Source of the DNA: Pirellula sp.
GTDB taxonomy: Bacteria > Planctomycetota > Planctomycetia > Pirellulales > Pirellulaceae
Direction of reading: 5' to 3'
DNA length: 33,540 nucleotides
Assembly (NCBI GenBank): GCA_025459355.1
Contig: JALOQS010000013.1
Span: 1-33,540 of the forward strand
Shown here piece after piece: positions 32,404-33,540 of the stretch (the first letter of the stretch is position 1; each line of letters begins with the position of its first letter). Below the pieces are notes generated by a model that worked only from the letters and a program-made list of their open reading frames with translations, was not told the DNA's origin and did not search any database. The translations under genes and the position numbers were made by a program.

Positions 32404-33540
32404 TTATTGCCAAACCTTGCCAGTGTTCTTCCATTCCTTAGCTGCATCGACTCTGGCAACACTGTCGGATGGTTTCGCTGTCGCGGCTACTTGCCAGGAA
32501 TCGACGAGAACGCCACCACTAGCAGCAACAACAAAGCCACGTGCGGATTGAACGAAACTGCATTGTGGATCCAACGCCTTAGGAACGTCTAGTTTCGCGG
32601 TCTCAACCACAGCGTTATCACCCAAGATCGAGGATAGGTCGCAGGATGCCAAGTCTTGGAGACGGTTCGCTTCGATGATGGCCGCAACCACACAGAGATC
32701 CATGACGTTGCGTAGTTGACCAAATACGGGATCTTTCACGGACAGCTCATCAAGCTTTGACGTGAACGTGTCGGCCCACTTCTTGGCAATCGGATCTGCT
32801 TTGCCGGCACCTTTGACAGAGCCATCTGCTCCGAAATGCTCTTGTTCCGTCATGGTCTTGATACCAGGTCCGGTGATCTTCCAGGCTAGCCGATCTGCAC
32901 TGTGCTCGATGGATGTGTAATCACAAGCCATCCACCATCGAGACTGTACATCCTTGGTGGCGGACTTGCGAATCATTTCGAGATAGCTTGGCAAGCCACT
33001 CACAGGAGCCTTGGCAAGATTCATGCCGTAAAGCTTCATCTTGTAATCCGCCGCGAGGATGATGCGTGCGATATGACTATCCGAGCTGACCCCTTCCAAT
33101 TTGATTTGTTGAGGACCAAACGCTTCGCACATCGCCATTTCAAGTTTCTTCCAGTTCGTTTGGTTGGTATCGCGAACTTGGGAGAGCAATTGGTTCAAAC
33201 GAACAACGCCTGCTTCGGTTGGTTCAATGGATACCGAGATGCCGGTGCGACGAGCGTTGTGAACGGTCTTCATCGCGCTGAGCAAATCGTCCAACAGAAC
33301 AATTGGTCGTCCTGATTTCGTTCCGACGACGGTGCCGTTCGCGCCAACGGTCCACGGTTCAGACGGGCCAGCGATAACGATGTCGTTACGCTCTGGGTAA
33401 ACATAAACATTTTCTACGCGAGTGAGACCACCGAGGAACAACGTTTCTTCAGGAATCTCGGTGTTGTTCTTCTTCGCTTCCGTTACGGCTTCTTGTAGAT
33501 TTTTCAGCGATATCAAACGAGTGTTCGATTCCGCTTGCAA
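32404..33540 (-). CDS. DUF1598 domain protein (partial, runs off the right edge)
   Basis: At least 378 residues, with the N-terminus beyond the window. The pattern 'FLGGLTRVENVYVYPERNDI' followed by 'VIAGPSEPW', then 'GRPIVLLDDLLSAMKTVHNA', 'GISVSIEPTEAGVVRLNQLL', 'SHIARIILAADYKMKLYGMN' and 'SRWWMACDY' is the DUF1598 family, which I know only from planctomycetes. Its role is unknown; these proteins usually have signal peptides and are probably secreted. A bidirectional terminator follows at 32297-32325. No catalytic motif is visible. Confidence 0.85.
   Translation of the reverse strand: MQAESNTRLISLKNLQEAVTEAKKNNTEIPEETLFLGGLTRVENVYVYPERNDIVIAGPSEPWTVGANGTVVGTKSGRPIVLLDDLLSAMKTVHNARRTGISVSIEPTEAGVVRLNQLLSQVRDTNQTNWKKLEMAMCEAFGPQQIKLEGVSSDSHIARIILAADYKMKLYGMNLAKAPVSGLPSYLEMIRKSATKDVQSRWWMACDYTSIEHSADRLAWKITGPGIKTMTEQEHFGADGSVKGAGKADPIAKKWADTFTSKLDELSVKDPVFGQLRNVMDLCVVAAIIEANRLQDLASCDLSSILGDNAVVETAKLDVPKALDPQCSFVQSARGFVVAASGGVLVDSWQVAATAKPSDSVARVDAAKEWKNTGKVWQ

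Overview
The window looks like chromosomal DNA from a planctomycete, most likely of the Pirellula/Rhodopirellula group. The evidence is gene content: a DUF1598 protein at the right edge, a Minf_1886-type protein, a PQQ-propeller secreted protein that opens with a 'DWPFVRGN' motif, a planctomycete-style sigma-70 factor, NPCBM-like and degenerate HtrA-like secreted proteins, and frequent GTG/TTG starts with few strong Shine-Dalgarno sites. No tRNA, rRNA, CRISPR array, prophage or intact insertion sequence was seen. These are family calls made by reading the sequence; no database search was run.

Layout. 1-450: gene-poor edge with a short coiled-coil C-terminus and a 34-bp tandem duplication. 454-2000 (-): a PhyH-type dioxygenase and a GntR/FCD regulator whose promoter contains a perfect 12-bp palindrome. 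2228-3603 (+): a RicT/PSP1 protein, a Minf_1886 protein and a 35-residue membrane peptide. 3750-9087 (+): a tightly packed membrane operon (RDD, SpoIIM-like, unnamed membrane protein, DUF4129, DUF4350 lipoprotein), then pgk. A bidirectional terminator separates pgk from a convergent ECF sigma factor. 11016-12157 is sparse, with one small hypothetical gene. 12158-14371 (+) is a long NfeD protein, convergent with a GlnE-like protein (14391-17453, -) that lacks key catalytic aspartates. rplS follows at 17855-18205 (-).

18352-22078 is the most interesting region. A MerR-HTH/B12-domain regulator (-) is divergent from a sigma-70 factor (+), which overlaps an SRPBCC/TIGR01777 oxidoreductase fusion. 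The short region between the two promoters carries five copies of an A(A/T)TCGTTCA-like motif placed at both predicted promoters. The layout recalls LitR/CarH light-response loci that include a sigma factor (LitR-LitS), but the residues that bind adenosylcobalamin are replaced.

22120-28426 (-) is a four-gene, translationally coupled secretory operon: an NPCBM-like protein, an HtrA-like protease with an intact His-Asp-Ser triad, a paralogue with all three triad residues replaced, and a second dead paralogue fused to an alpha/beta-hydrolase-like domain that also lacks its nucleophile. Upstream lies a 5'-truncated quinone oxidoreductase (MDR) gene. The right end holds pyruvate kinase with the lysine typical of K+-independent enzymes, a PQQ-repeat secreted protein, and a convergent DUF1598 gene that runs off the window. 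Pseudoenzymes recur through the window: the GlnE-like protein, NfeD, two HtrA-like proteins, the hydrolase domain and the B12 domain.
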